Origin: Amaranthus tricolor
Taxonomy: Eukaryota; Streptophyta; Magnoliopsida; Caryophyllales; Amaranthaceae
Direction: 5' to 3'
Assembly: GCF_026212465.1 (NCBI RefSeq)
Contig: NC_080057.1
Location: forward strand, 19,662,962 to 19,726,961
Length of the DNA: 64,000 nucleotides
The position numbers were made by a program, and so were the translations under genes. This document shows, one piece after another, positions 44,068 through 56,096 of the stretch (the first letter of the stretch is position 1; each line of letters starts with the position of its first letter). The notes under the pieces are model-generated. The model was not told the DNA's origin and searched no databases. It saw only the letters and a list, made by a program, of their open reading frames with translations.

Positions 44068-45705
44068 TGATGTGCAAATTTAAATTAACCGCAAGCGTAC
44101 GGTGTACGTGTAGTCGTGGGTGGAACACAAGGAAGTTGTGGGACAAGAAACTTGCTAATTTTGATTAATTATATTGCTCAAAGAGAAAAATATGTGGTTG
44201 GTTGTTTTCTAACAAATTACAAATGCGATATGAAATATGGATTAAACTATATGATGAAGAGATCTAGGGTGTCGGGAATCCCTAAAGTCTTGTATGAACA
44301 AATTCTCGCTAGCGTCTATGAAATGTCGGATTAATTACGTGGTTAAACATGATCTTGTTAATCTCAAACTCTCACTCTGTTGATTAACTATTAGATTTAG
44401 GCCCTACTAATTCAATTTTCACACGCTAGTTTTATTGAACGAATTAATAAGATTTTAACTAAAATTTACCAAAGCAAAGTCGATCCCAATCTCACACACT
44501 AGTTCTATTGACTAGTCCGACAAAGCATGTTTAATTTAGGGTTATTAGCACAATTCAACCACTTTAATCCTAGTTTCATAGACACATTCAAGAATCAAAA
44601 CATACTTGACTTATAGGTTCAAACCCTAACCCTAGAAAATGGATCTATTCACTAATCATGGTACGTAAAAGCAATAAATACAAACCCTAGGATGATATTA
44701 GACATGACTAAGAACGAAATTAATGACAAATTCAAGATAAACAATAATTAAATTCCAAGAACACAACAATTAAATCAAAAGGTAATGAATGAAGAACAAT
44801 AACAAGTTTTTATTGAAGAAAAATTAATGACAATAATTAAAGTTCACTAATGAAAGATTAAAAACTAATACAAGGAATTAAAACAAAAGAAATTAAAAAC
44901 TAAAGAAAACTTACAATCCTTGAAGGAAGATTAATGGCAAAACATGATGAAAAACTAAATTGAAGAATGAAAACTAAAGCAAAAACAATGAAAAATGGAG
45001 TAAAAGTAGTCTAGAGGAAGGAAGAAGGACGAAGGAGAAGAGGGTTTTAGTCTCCCTCCTTGTGCTCCTCAAAGGAGACTTCCTCTAATTGCCCCTTATT
45101 AACCACTAAATAAACCCTAATAAGTTAATTAAGAATAAAGATTAAAGAAAATAATACAAAATTAAAGTATTGAAAAATGAGCTGCACGGATTCTAGAAGA
45201 AAAAGTCTTGTCGGCGGCCTCTTCCACAACCACGCAGCCGAGTCGGCTTTTTTGGCTGACGATTTCAGCAAACTTCAAACGATCGTCATTTCTTGCTCGA
45301 TTATCATAATTGAGCATATAATATACAGTTGGAAAGCTCTTGAAGTCTAGTTTCTAATGTCGTAAATCTTTCATTAATGAGATCTTTCTATCAAAAGTTA
45401 TAACCAAAAGAGTAAACATATATCAAATTTCACCTCAAAACTTTTGCCTTATAAACACACTTTACTCTTTTGCTCAATTTCTTTGTAGAACATCTTCACT
45501 CGAGCTAAAATCCCCTTAGTAAACTCCGTCATCAATAAAACCATAAGAATTATGCTTAAAACAATCAAAACCACTCAAAATCAACATGAATAACCAAAAC
45601 GAGTAAAGTAATATAAATCTTCAAAATAAGTACGGAATTACTAACAGCGGTCATCATTAAGGAGTATAAAATGATATAAATAAGTGCAAATAATTGCACT
45701 TATCA
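44068..45705. mobile_element. solo LTR, 1638 bp
   Basis: Starts TGATGTGCAAATTTAAATTA and ends AATTGCACTTATCA, flanked by a perfect 5-bp duplication TTTAA (44063-44067 and 45706-45710). TG...CA ends, short inverted TGAT/ATCA, a 5-bp duplication and no coding content fit a solo LTR. AACCGCAAGCGTACGG near the left end resembles words common in long plant gypsy LTRs; the lineage was not determined. The surrounding GATTCTACGATC repeat (43740-43930 and 45830-45905) looks split by this insertion. The 72-codon ORF at 44116 is not supported. Confidence 0.8.
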
Positions 45706-45710
45706 TTTAA

Positions 45711-46433
45711 AGTATTCGTTTTCAAAACTTAATAGACGAAAAAAATGAGTTTTTACTTGCACATTAATAATTACAAAAAATAACAAATATAATTGATAAT
45801 AAGTAATCCAAAGTACAGTAATGTATATTTGTAGGATCACCGATCCTACAATTCGATTTTATCGATTTCGTTTCTATCCCCTCAACGATTCTAGATAAAA
45901 CTCCGATCCTAATAACCTTGCATCTCTCAGTTGTCTCATATAAAAATTTGTGATATGAATTAAGGTATGTACGTTCATTTATTGAATTTAATTAAGAAAA
46001 GCAATATTGCAAGCACATATTTGTTGTTTACTTGTACAAACACAAGAAGATAAAATTGAGTGAAACCTATTTCGAGGAAGTTGTCTTGAATGTCACCAAC
46101 ATACTCCTCACATTATTATGCAAAAGTCTATTACCATTACTAAAATATTCAAATCATCCAAGAACCAACGCTATTTAGACCCGGTTTATTTGCTCAAAGA
46201 ATATTCATTTTTTTGGGGGTGGCTACTTGAAACTAGGATATTGCTTTATAATATTAATAGATCATGTGTTTTAGACTGCTGGAATGTTTGATAATTGACT
46301 GTTGGATGTTGATTTTTTACTTATTTGACCAGTGAATTAACAAAATTACTTGTAGTAACTTTTTGTTCAATTTCAAAGTTTAAATCGACTTTTTAACTGG
46401 TTTAAAAGCAATTTACCAAATATTTTTAAATTA
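45711..46433. other. intergenic
   Basis: No gene. Includes the right part of the GATTCTACGATC-type repeat at about 45830-45905. Confidence 0.4.
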
Positions 46434-46876
46434 CCTAGAATAATCCAACATTTTCATAATTTTTCTACAATAATCACACCTATTGATTATCCATGAATAA
46501 TCTCAACCTTAAGGGGTATTTGCCTAGTGTAAACTTTGGTAATCCGATGACCTGCTAAGGCTGCTATAGTAGGTAATTCACCAAAAAAGTAAATTGAAAA
46601 TTAATATAAAATAAGAGAAAAATTTTAAAAATTTACATAAAAAAATTTTAAAAATAAAAAAATCAGAATTTTTTTCAATATTTTTTTAATTTTTTTGACA
46701 TTTTATTTTAATTTATCTTTTTTTTACAAAAATAAAACTTGCTATAGCAATTCATTTGGTTATCGGGTTTACTCTAGAAAAATACTCTCTAAAGTTAGGA
46801 TTATTCATGGTTATCAATAGGTGGGATTATTATAGAAAAATCATGAAAAAAATCAGATTATTCTAAATAATTTTTC
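46434..46876. mobile_element. foldback element with long inverted arms, copy 2
   Basis: The left arm (AATTACCTAGAATAATCCAA, ATGAATAATCTCAACC, TGACCTGCTAAGG) is repeated inverted at the right (TTGGTTATCGGGTTTACTCT, GTTAGGATTATTCATGG, CAGATTATTCTAAATAATT). Length and arrangement match 27585-28017. Confidence 0.65.
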
Positions 46877-48585
46877 CTTAAAAAAAATTAAAATCAAAAT
46901 CAAAAATTAACTAAAAATTCATTTATCAAACATAACATTTGTCAAAAAAAAAAAAGTTTTCATTTGGTGTCCATATTGTTGTCAACTTTAATAAAGTCAT
47001 AATCTAGTTCTCCTATCAAAGTTTGATTTACTTTTGACATAAATTTAGTCTTAAAAATAAGGTACCTAATTATTTTTTTCTTTTTCGTTCTTTAAAATTT
47101 GCAAAATTTAATTTTATTAGATGAAATTTTTTAATTTGAAAAAACTGCATCCGTGCGGCTCAACTCTATTTTTCTCTAATTTTCTTAGGCTTAATTTTAA
47201 TTATTTTAATCACTGGGCTACTTTATTAAAACAATATATGATATTAAAGCCCTATCCCCTTCCATGCTTCAAGGTGAGAAGCACCCTATCCCCTCTTAGG
47301 TTTGGCAAAAGCTTATACTTCCTGCTAATTCAACCTGAATTTAATTCAAAATAAGTGAATTTTGATTGAGACTTTGCTCCAATTAAGTAAACAGATACTT
47401 CGACATGATATATTTATTAAATGGATTAGGTTAAAGTCAAAATTGTAAAACTAAAACAAACTTGTATAACCACTTTAATCAAACGAGTTAATTTCGAGTT
47501 AGATCAACCTATATAACCCAAACATAATTCATTTTTTATTTTCCTATTTTTTATTGTAAATACAAACTAAACAACTCGTAAATTAAAAGTTTAAAATTAA
47601 AGCCTAAATAAATAAATCAAACGGCCTTTTAAAGAACATAACTTGAATAATATGCATCACAATTAAAGCCTAAATAGGAACATAATTCATTAATGAGCAT
47701 ACTACATTCACTATTTTAGACTAGTGTATTTCATTATGTGTTTAAAGAAGAGCTTAAAGCTCAATATAACTTGAATAAATTGCATCACAATAGAGCAATA
47801 TGAGTGTTAGTAGAGAGTTAATCATAAGGTAAGGAAGAAATATGAGAGTCATTGGCTCTCTTTAAAAAAGGGAATACATTAGGTTTTAGGGCATAGCATG
47901 ACTAAACACAAGATAAAATTAACAATACAAATCGGGTAGTTGTAAGGCATATAACATGTTAGGTGGTCGTTCGAGGCTTCCAGCAATGTGTGTTGGCAAT
48001 ATCTGGTTTATTTTTCTTGCTTCTTCCAGTAATGTTGTAAGGCATTGCTAGTTCCAGCAGATATGCTATATCATATATTCACCTTTTTTTTTTTTTTTTT
48101 TTTTGTATAAATATTTAAGTCCACTTTTGTAGTTTATAATTTGAAAAGCAATTTTTTTTGAAAATATGGTTGGATGTTCAAAAGTCTAAATTAATTAATA
48201 ATTGATAAGTTATCCAACTTCGTAGAGATTCAAAATTGTAAATATTAACATGTCCAAAAGCCTAAATAGAGTTTTTCTATAAAAATTGAAAAAAACTCAA
48301 AACCTAGTACCGACTTCAATAAAAATCTATTCGTATCGGTTCAGAAACTAAATATGCAATTTAAATTATCCTATTTTCAGAAACCAGATAAATTATTTTA
48401 TTTTTAAAACTGAATCAGATAAATCAAATAAATCTGATCAGATAGTTTTGCAAATGTCCAAAGGAACACTATAATTGCTAATATTAATATCAAAGCAAAA
48501 GCTTCTATATAATTCATTTCCCCCTTTCTAGAACTTCCTCTTCTAGCCAAATTCATTTAAGAAAAGAAATCACAAATTCTCGTGA
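46877..48585. other. intergenic; poly-T tract near 48083-48104
   Basis: No recognisable gene. A 77-codon ORF at 47121-47354 lacks support. The T-run near 48083 could be an old retroposon tail. Confidence 0.4.
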
Positions 48586-48965
48586 AAGATTGTCTCTTTG
48601 GGCCAATCTATAAAGGAAAATATAGAGTAAGTTACTCCGTGGATATTAAACGTATTGTAAATAGGCATTTGAGATATTAGGCATTTAAGATATTGTAAAT
48701 TCTGTAATTTTACTCGGTGAGTACTAAGGATATTTTAATTAGGCACTAAAGATGATGTAAGTAGGTATTAAGATTATTGTAAATATCCATTTAATGATAC
48801 AATAAATAGACATTAAGGATATTATAAATATGTATTAAGAATACGATAAATAAACATTAAAAATAATGTAAATAGGCATTAAAAATATTAAAAATAAGCA
48901 TTAATCTTTAATAAGTTCAACTTGAAAAACGTCTAAATGATATACGATCTCAAGAGACCGGATGA
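48586..48965. mobile_element. MITE-like element with 22-bp internal repeats, copy 2 (expanded)
   Basis: Ends CGTGAAAGATTGTCTCTTTG and ACGATCTCAAGAGACCGGAT are similar to those of 23235-23425. Between them, from 48741, seven near-contiguous units of about 22 bp (AGGCATTAAGGATATTGTAAAT type) precede the shared AGCATTAATCTTTAATAAG exit. More degenerate units lie at 48640-48740. The copy at 23235 has only three. Confidence 0.75.
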
Positions 48966-49973
48966 AGAGATTACCAATATTAAAAAGCATATTTCCTCCC
49001 CCACCAAACATGAGAAAACTTTCTAAAAATGCCACACATAAATCTTCCATACTTGGATAGCCAACCATAATGACATGTGTACATGCTTCAATACTACAAA
49101 TCTACAATAACATGTAGGAGTAATACCTACTATTTATTCCAATTTTGTCAACATCTTCGTAGAAGTATATAAAAAAATTTTCACCTGTTAACTTTTAAAT
49201 TATTGGTTTTTCTACATGGTAAATAAATTTTTTTAATCTATATAATACTTTTAAACTTTCAACTTTTTCACATAGTAAACAAAATGATGTATTTTTTGTT
49301 AACTTTATGTTATTTTTCTTGAACATAATGATTTTTTTAAAAAAATAAACGTCCTAATCAAGTCAAAATAAGTATTTAATTCAACTAAAAATTTAACAAT
49401 TTTATCTACCATATAAAATAATTAGAAGTTTTAAAATCACCACATAGAGTTATTTTCTACCACTTTAAAAAGCCATAAATTCAAGTGGACACATGAAATT
49501 TCCAAACAAAAAAAAAAAATCATACTCGAAAATATTTCAAATACACCTATAATCCCCCCACAACTTTGTTACATAAGTTGTGAATGATCACACTCAATTG
49601 CTAACTTGGTAACTTCTCTCTTCCTTCTCTCTCTCTTTCTCATTCTCATTCCCTCCATCATCATTCATCAACACCACTTCTACCACCAGCCCACCACTGG
49701 CCCACCACTGGCCCAACACTTCATCCTCTTCTTTCCCACCAATATAATTACAAAACTTGCATAAATTTTAATTAATTTTGTAAGAGACCCACAAAAAAGT
49801 TTCCAAAAGATACTTCTACAACAAAATATTATGAGTACCCTCTAATCCTATTCCTAATTCCTATTCTTTGTAAATGGCCAAAACCCCACAAAAAAAGTAA
49901 AGGAATGTTTTAATTTTAACCTTGTTTTTTTTTTAATTTTTGTTATAAGAGCAAGAATAAGGGGAGAAAAAAG
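48966..49973 (+). other. upstream region and 5' leader of the hydrolase gene
   Basis: AT-rich until about 49600. Then a CT-rich run (TCTTCCTTCTCTCTCTCTTT at about 49619-49638) looks like the Y-patch and leader typical of TATA-less plant promoters. No upstream ORF of note. Confidence 0.45.
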
Positions 49974-52900
49974 ATGGGAGGAGTAACATCTTCAATGGCT
50001 GCAAAATTTGCATTTTTCCCACCAAACCCACCTTCATATAAAGTTGTAAAAGATGAAGCAACAAGCTTAATGCTTCTAGAACCATACCCACATAGGGAAA
50101 ACGTCGACGTTTTGAAGATCCCTACAAGAAGAGGAACTGAGATTGTTGCCATGTATGTTAGGTATCCTATGGCTACTTCTATTTTGCTCTATTCTCATGG
50201 AAATGCTGCTGATATTGGTCAGATGTATGAGCTTTTTATTGAGTTGAGTATTCACTTGAAAGTTAACATTTTGGGGTATGTAATTTCTTCTTTTATTGTT
50301 AGTTTCATACTCATTTTTACTTTTGGTGGAGAGTTTTTGTAGTTGTTTGATTGATTGTTGGTGGTTTTTTGTTTCTGGGTCATCTTCCAATCATTCTGTC
50401 TTGTAAAGTTTTTGGAATTATTCCTTTTCATTATCTGTTGTCAATTTTTTGTGAAAATTAGGCCAGTTTTGGAAATATGTTGATATGTGGGTATTGATTT
50501 GTTTAATATTTGAGTATTGTGGCTGAATGTTTTCTTGTTTATTATATTGATTCTGGTTTTGATTATTAATGATTATGACTTATGAGTAAACAAGATACTG
50601 GGAATGGGTTCCAATTTTTTCAATGAATTTTGACCATCTGGGTTATCCTGCAATTGATTTACTTGTGAATGCTCTTTTTTGGGTTATCCGGGTTTTATCA
50701 GTGGTTTAAGTGAGGAAATTAAATATTTTTTTCATTTTGGTGTGATCTATTGGTTGTTGCTAAATCTGGTTCTGCCTTCTGGTCTTTTACCCTTTAACTG
50801 ATCTTTTACTTGCTTGCTTATGATGGAGTTTAGTTGCAATTAATAAGGTAAAAGATGAGAATTTGATTGTTATAACATCTTTTTGGCTGGTTTAATGATT
50901 TCCTTGATTTAATTTTGTAAAATTTAATTGTATTTGATTGATTTAAGGATGCTAATGAGCTTGTGGTTGTCTTGCTTTGATCTCTTTGTGGTTGAAAAAT
51001 GACAAGTCATTGTCTTTCATTGTCCAATTTATTCTATTCTGTTTAGGGAAGAGTCATTGTCCTGCTTGTCATTATGATCTTTTGTTAATATTGTAGATTT
51101 TGTTTGTGTATTATCCTTTTACAAAAATGGAAGGGGTTGGATAGTTTACTTGTGAGAATTGGTTCAATGTTCACCATATAGTAGTTGGGGATTGTTTTAA
51201 GATAGTAGAAAGTGATGTGGTTAAGGGGTTATATTCTCCCCATGTATTTGTTGAAAATACTTCACTTGCGAGAAAGATCCCACGTCACTAAAATATTAGG
51301 TTGTGAACTTACATATAATGCTTGGTGGGTAATCCACCTAATACGTTATGATTTTGGAAAAGACTGAACCTCATCAAGTGTATGTACAAATCAATGCTCG
51401 TAACATGTGGGCTGGGTTTGTGGGTCAAGCCAATGGGTGTGTGTCCACACGAGTGGGCCGATTATTTGCATTTTATTTGTGTTCACAACATGTAGTTGGC
51501 TCTTTATACAAACTATGCACTATGCAGACTAAATATGGTCAATTGTAGGCAAATAGATGCTGACTACTGTGTCTTAGGCTAAAGCATCTGAGCAATATAA
51601 ACAATTAAATGGAATAATCTGAACATGTTACTTTTTTTAAAGGTAATCATGGACGAACTTGGAATCATTTTGGTTTTGGATAGTATTGTGTGATTTCCCT
51701 TGATGATCCAACCCTTAAAGTTGGGACTTTCAATGATAAGTTGATGTCAAGATTAATGTAAGATAATGCAAATATTTGCATTATTTGGAAATATACCTTA
51801 AGAATACTTATATGTAGATTCAAGGGATATCTCATGGTTTCGTCTAATATTTGGCGGTACGACAGCCGCATCACTCTTTTACGTCAATCACGATGGAAAC
51901 CACATTTTGCATTGTAGTTGTCTTGTTGGGCCTGACACTTGAGAGCATAGGAAACCAAAATACTCAAATGAATTTGTTATTGCAGGTATGATTACTCTGG
52001 ATATGGGCACTCAACAGGAAAGGTAACTCTATAAATAATTTATAATTTATTAATAAAAAGACAAAAACAACGATTAAATTGTGTAGTTCTGTTTTGTCTG
52101 TAACGGGACAGAGTACCTGAGGTCAGTCACTTAATCTTGTGCATTGATATCTTTCACAGCCCACTGAGAATAACACTTATGCTGATATTGAAGCTGCATA
52201 TAAGTGTCTTGAAGAGAATTATGGTGCTAAGCAAGAAGATATCATTCTTTATGGTCAATCTGTCGGTAGTGGCCCAACATTGGATCTTGCTTCTCGTTTA
52301 CCACGATTACGAGCTGTTGTTTTGCATAGTCCGATACTGTCAGGTTTGAGAGTCATGTATCCTGTTAAACGCACTTATTGGTTTGATATCTATAAGGTAG
52401 GCCATCATTGCTCTAATATTTCCTGTAGAAACGCAGATGCTATGTTGAGTGTTATATGAAAATGTAATTTTATGATTTTCTTTGTGCAGAATATCGATAA
52501 AATCTCATTGGTGAAGTGTCCTGTTCTGGTAATCCATGTAAGCAGGAGTTTCTTACCTCTGTTTTCTAGTCCTGCACGTCACCTCCTTATTGATTTGAAA
52601 ATATCAAACGGTGATAGCTTACAATAACAATGCCAAAATTTTATCTTAATACTATATAATGGGGTTGGGTACGTGAACTTATAATCTAGTCACATTGATC
52701 GTCCACATAGATTGTCTTCCATATGTACTTTCACAAATTATTGTATGAGACGGTCTCACCGTGAGACCACCTCCATACTTGGGCTAAATAGCCTAATAAT
52801 AGAAACTTTTAGCTTATGGGTTTCTTGTTTTGTGGTTGTCTCGCCGTGAGATGGTCTCATACAAGACGGGTTGATGTACTTTTAGGCATACATCTCTCAT

Positions 52901-54615
52901 ATCTTTCCTCACTCCTGTGATCCAAGTATGTTTGGCCTTTCGTTTCCGCTTGTAACAATGTTGTCTCCAACCTTCCAACTTTTCATTTTACCTCAAATAT
53001 CCGTATCATATCCTCGACCCTCGGACATGGGTAGGAAACAAGGAGTAGGACACTTCATTTTGAACCAATATTACGTACATTTCTCTTTAATTAGTCGACG
53101 ACACGTATCCGTGTCGGTTATGATTTCTAGAGAGTGAGTGATGTAGTTTATAAAGGCCCAACATCCATATAACTATCTAATGACTGTCCAAAAAAATATT
53201 TCCCTTTAGCCTTAAAAAGAACTCCTCGATCACATAAAACCAATTGCGTTTCTCAATTTGAGTCAAGCACACTGAATTCTATGCATCGCATCTTGGACAA
53301 TGTCTGCATTTCTTATACTTGAACCACTTGCTCAATTGATACTTGAACCACGCACTCTATTGTAGCTCCTTATCCTTCAATCTTACCTACCTTTTGATCG
53401 GTTGTTTGTTTCTAAAATAGCATTCCCAATACATTGTCGTCATCTTAGGCTAAATCAGCGGTGATCCCTCTTTAGTTTCATACTCTAGTACAATATTATC
53501 CTCGAAGAAATTACACCACATTACTTCCTCCTGAATCAAGTCTGCTATTTTGTTTTAGATAGCTGCAGACTGTGTTACTCGGATTATTCATTTTGCTTCA
53601 CGTACTCGTGTCTGATCCTTGATGCTCGGACATTGGTATGGCACTTAGACACTTCATTTTAGGCCTAAAATTGAATATTTAGACGTATCTTACACTTGGA
53701 CACGTACCAGTATCCGACATCAGTACCCGAGTCCAAGTAACATAGGCTAAAAATAGTAATTGACTCAAATCAGACCCTGATGTAACACGATTTGTAATAG
53801 GGAAATCCACCATTGCTCTTTTTTTTTTAAAAAATATTCTTAAAAAGATCTAGGTTTTCATCTTATTCTAGCATCATCGAGTGCTCGTATAGTTGGTAAA
53901 TGAGACTACCGAACACATAAACCAAACCATCTAGCTCAAACCGAATTTCCATAGAAATGCCGGTTTAGTTGGATCATGTTCCCTAAGTTTTGTTTTCTAT
54001 TCATGTAGAATCTTGTTTGGAGCTATATCTGGCTTTCTTTCGACCTTTTAGAAAAGTACAAATGTTCAAACGACAGCTTTCCTTTTCACCGAGGTAATCT
54101 GTTTACTCTGCATATTGTAGGGAACGGCTGATGACGTTGTTGATTTTTCTCATGGTAGAACATTGTGGGAATTATCACAAGAAAAATACGAACCTTTGTG
54201 GCTCAAAGGAGGAAGCCATTGTGACTTAGAACTTTTCCCCGAGTACATCAAACATCTCAAGAAATTTGTATCCACGGTGGAGAAACCTCCGTCCCAAAGG
54301 CACAACATCTCCCGAAGGAGCGTAGACAAACCTGAGAATTCACGGAAGAGCATTGACTGTTATGATGTATCAAGGAAAAGCACAGACCGAAGAGAAAAAC
54401 CAAGGAAAAGCACAGACCGGCCAGACATGCTGCGAATACAAGAATACAAGACCAGCAGCATCAATACGCTCGAGAAGCTGAACATTCCTTTTGAACAATT
54501 GGAAAGGTCTCGTGGAAGTGTAGAATATCTCGACATGTCTCGTAAAAGCGTTGATGTACAGTTTGAGAAGGGTCGCCGTAGTGTGGATTGGGTGGATAGA
54601 ATAAGGGCAATTTGA
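49974..54615 (+). CDS. alpha/beta hydrolase, ABHD17-like
   Basis: Five exons with GT-AG introns: 49974-50275, 51986-52022, 52160-52396, 52490-52537 and 54121-54615. They join in frame to 372 residues. The start [12 protein letters not shown] has an N-myristoylation pattern (Gly2, Ser6). The nucleophile is Ser147 in GQSVGSG; His241 in GGSHCDLE and Asp212 or 213 in [11 protein letters not shown] complete the triad. [14 protein letters not shown] supplies the oxyanion region. Animal ABHD17 proteins are membrane-associated protein depalmitoylases; plant function is less known. Residues 272-311 and 338-367 form decapeptide repeats, [10 protein letters not shown] type, that look like basic kinase sites and are seen in plant members. 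Introns 1 and 4 hold repeat insertions. Confidence 0.95.
51230..51500 (+). repeat. dispersed LTR-type repeat in hydrolase intron 1
   Basis: AGAAAGATCCCACGTCACTA, CCTCATCAAGTGTATGTAC, CACACGAGTGGGCCG. The same order occurs inverted at 61960-62235. The TCCCACRTC word suggests a TRIM or copia LTR fragment. Confidence 0.5.
52735..52875. mobile_element. palindromic MITE in hydrolase intron 4
   Basis: Starts TGTATGAGACGGTCTCACCG and ends GTGAGATGGTCTCATACAAG, near-perfect inverted repeats that are themselves palindromic, around an internal AT-rich part. Short GAGACGGTCTC words recur throughout the window. Confidence 0.7.
53571..53745. mobile_element. MITE-like repeat with GTTACT(T/C)GGA ends, copy 2
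   Basis: Runs from TGTGTTACTCGGATTATTC to CGAGTCCAAGTAACATAG in intron 4 of the hydrolase and matches 21685-21859. A more diverged relative lies at about 52925-53135. Confidence 0.7.
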
Positions 54616-55064
54616 AGGTTGTCAGACACTGTAAAGGATTTAAAAGAAGCATTTATTGTGAATTGAAGGGGGGCACAGAAGAAAAACACAGATAAGTGAA
54701 TAGAACAAGCAAATTGGGTAAAGAAAGACAATGGGATGGTATAAGTTATGGTATATTAGATGTTTGATGTTTATTAGGAGTTTCTCTTGCACTTCAGGTT
54801 TATGTCGGAGTACTTTTATGTTGATTTTACAATGTTTTCTTGGTATATACTTCTATAGTAAAACATTGTTCTTCATTGCCCGCTTTAACTTCAACTAAGT
54901 ACGTTACGTCAAGTACTCTCAAGGTCGCTTTGGATTTGTGACACTATATCTAAAGAACTTTCGGTTCTATATGCGTAAATCGTAATGTAACAAGTTTAAA
55001 GGGATATAGAAGTATATATATCATGAGTTTGGTTTACGTTTAGTTTAAAAGAAAAAATTCAATA
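54616..55064 (+). other. 3' flank of the hydrolase gene
   Basis: Presumed 3' UTR and downstream sequence. No further gene. Confidence 0.4.
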
Positions 55065-55215
55065 ATCGCCCGTTGTTATTGTTGACTTTTGACTCAATTT
55101 AGTAATAGTTTGTTGTTAGTAAAAGCAGACAATGTCTTACCTCAGGTTCAGGTGAAAACGCTTATTTTGGAAATTATTTTGTTTAAGCATGTGTTTTTGG
55201 AAATTTTTTTATTAA
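55065..55215. repeat. relic of a second MULE terminal repeat
   Basis: TTGTTGTTAGTAAAAGCAGA, then AACGCTTATTTTGG, follows the order of the right terminal repeat of the MULE (60660-60790) but lies just outside its left end, so it belongs to another related element. Confidence 0.5.
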
Positions 55216-55272
55216 TAAAAAGCTTTTTTTTTTTGTTTCTTTCGGTTTAAAATGGGTGTATGGTCAGGAATT

Positions 55273-55512
55273 GAAAATTTGGAAAAAAAAGATTATTTAA
55301 TAACTTTATTTAAAAAACAAGCTTCGTTCAAACTTTATTCCCAAAATAAGCGTTCTTGGCTCCAAAGTTAGACTTGGTGTAAAATCGCTCTTACTAACAG
55401 CGAATTAAAAGAAATGGTGAAAATTTTAGCCAAGGGTCAAGTCGCTGTTACTAACAGCGACTTAATGTGGTTGACTGGTCAACTATAAAGTCGCTGTTAG
55501 TAACAACGACTT
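55273..55512 (+). repeat. MULE left terminal inverted repeat with three hairpins
   Basis: Pairs with 60614-60853. Contains TCGCTCTTACTAACAGCGA (55385-55403), a 21-bp palindrome made of GTCGCTGTTA, a central C and TAACAGCGAC (55441-55461), and a related imperfect hairpin at 55490-55510. Confidence 0.9.
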
Positions 55513-55619
55513 GACCCTTGGCCTGGTTTGACTTTTATTGACCTTTTTGTATGATTTAAACTAGCCGTTGCAAAATTGAAAAATAGCCATAATGAAGTTG
55601 AAAATAGCCGTTGTTATTA

Positions 55620-55632
55620 TGTTCTATAAATA
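55620..55632 (+). promoter_or_regulatory. TATA box upstream of the GRF ORF
   Basis: TTCTATAAATAAC lies just inside the left MULE terminus, about 170 bp before the GRF coding region. Confidence 0.45.
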
Positions 55633-55796
55633 ACTCCATCATCTCCCTACTTCATTGTATCCAAATTCCATCATTCTTGTTCTAGTTAATTGATTTTGAA
55701 GGTAACATAAAGTATTATATTAGTATTATTCTCAATTTATAAATGTTAATATTATTTTTAAATGTTTACTTATGTTACTATATCATATGTGTTCCG

Positions 55797-56096
55797 TAAA
55801 GGTCACATGAGCATTCTATTGAAGAGCTTTGTGATTGTGGTTATGAAGTTGAGATTAATACAGATTGGAGCAACGTCGATCCTGGTCATGATTTTGTTGC
55901 TTGTCCTTTCTACTTGAATGAAGGATTCGGATGCACGTACTTTAGGTGGGTTGCTCCGAAGGGTACCAAATCGCTTGAAAAAGAAAAACAAGAGCTTAAA
56001 GATGAGGTATTTAATCTCAAGAGACAAATAGATGATATGGAACATAGGAAAGAAGAGACTGAAAGGATTATGAAAAAGTTGAAGAAACAATCTTAG
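55797..56096 (+). pseudogene. GRF-type zinc-finger and coiled-coil ORF inside the MULE
   Basis: The open frame reads HSIEELCDCGYEVEINTDW, DPGHDFVACPFY and GFGCTYFRWV, the CxCG...C...CxYFxW pattern of GRF zinc fingers, which bind nucleic acid. It then forms a charged heptad-like helix (EKEKQELKDEVFNLKRQIDD) and ends KKLKKQS-TAG at 56096. No in-frame ATG precedes the zinc finger: the first in-frame Met is at 55914, inside the finger, and a TAA lies just upstream of 55797. The start may have been lost, or may lie in an exon I could not place. Short GRF proteins are common MULE passengers in plants. Confidence 0.7.

Noticed and set aside
44116..44334. 72-residue plus-strand ORF
   Set aside because: Lies inside the TTTAA-flanked solo LTR, has no recognisable domain and no exon context.
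47121..47354. 77-residue ORF
   Set aside because: No domain and no splice or promoter context; chance ORF is likely.
48741..48915. CRISPR-like array
   Set aside because: Units are contiguous 22-bp tandem repeats without spacers, in a plant MITE.
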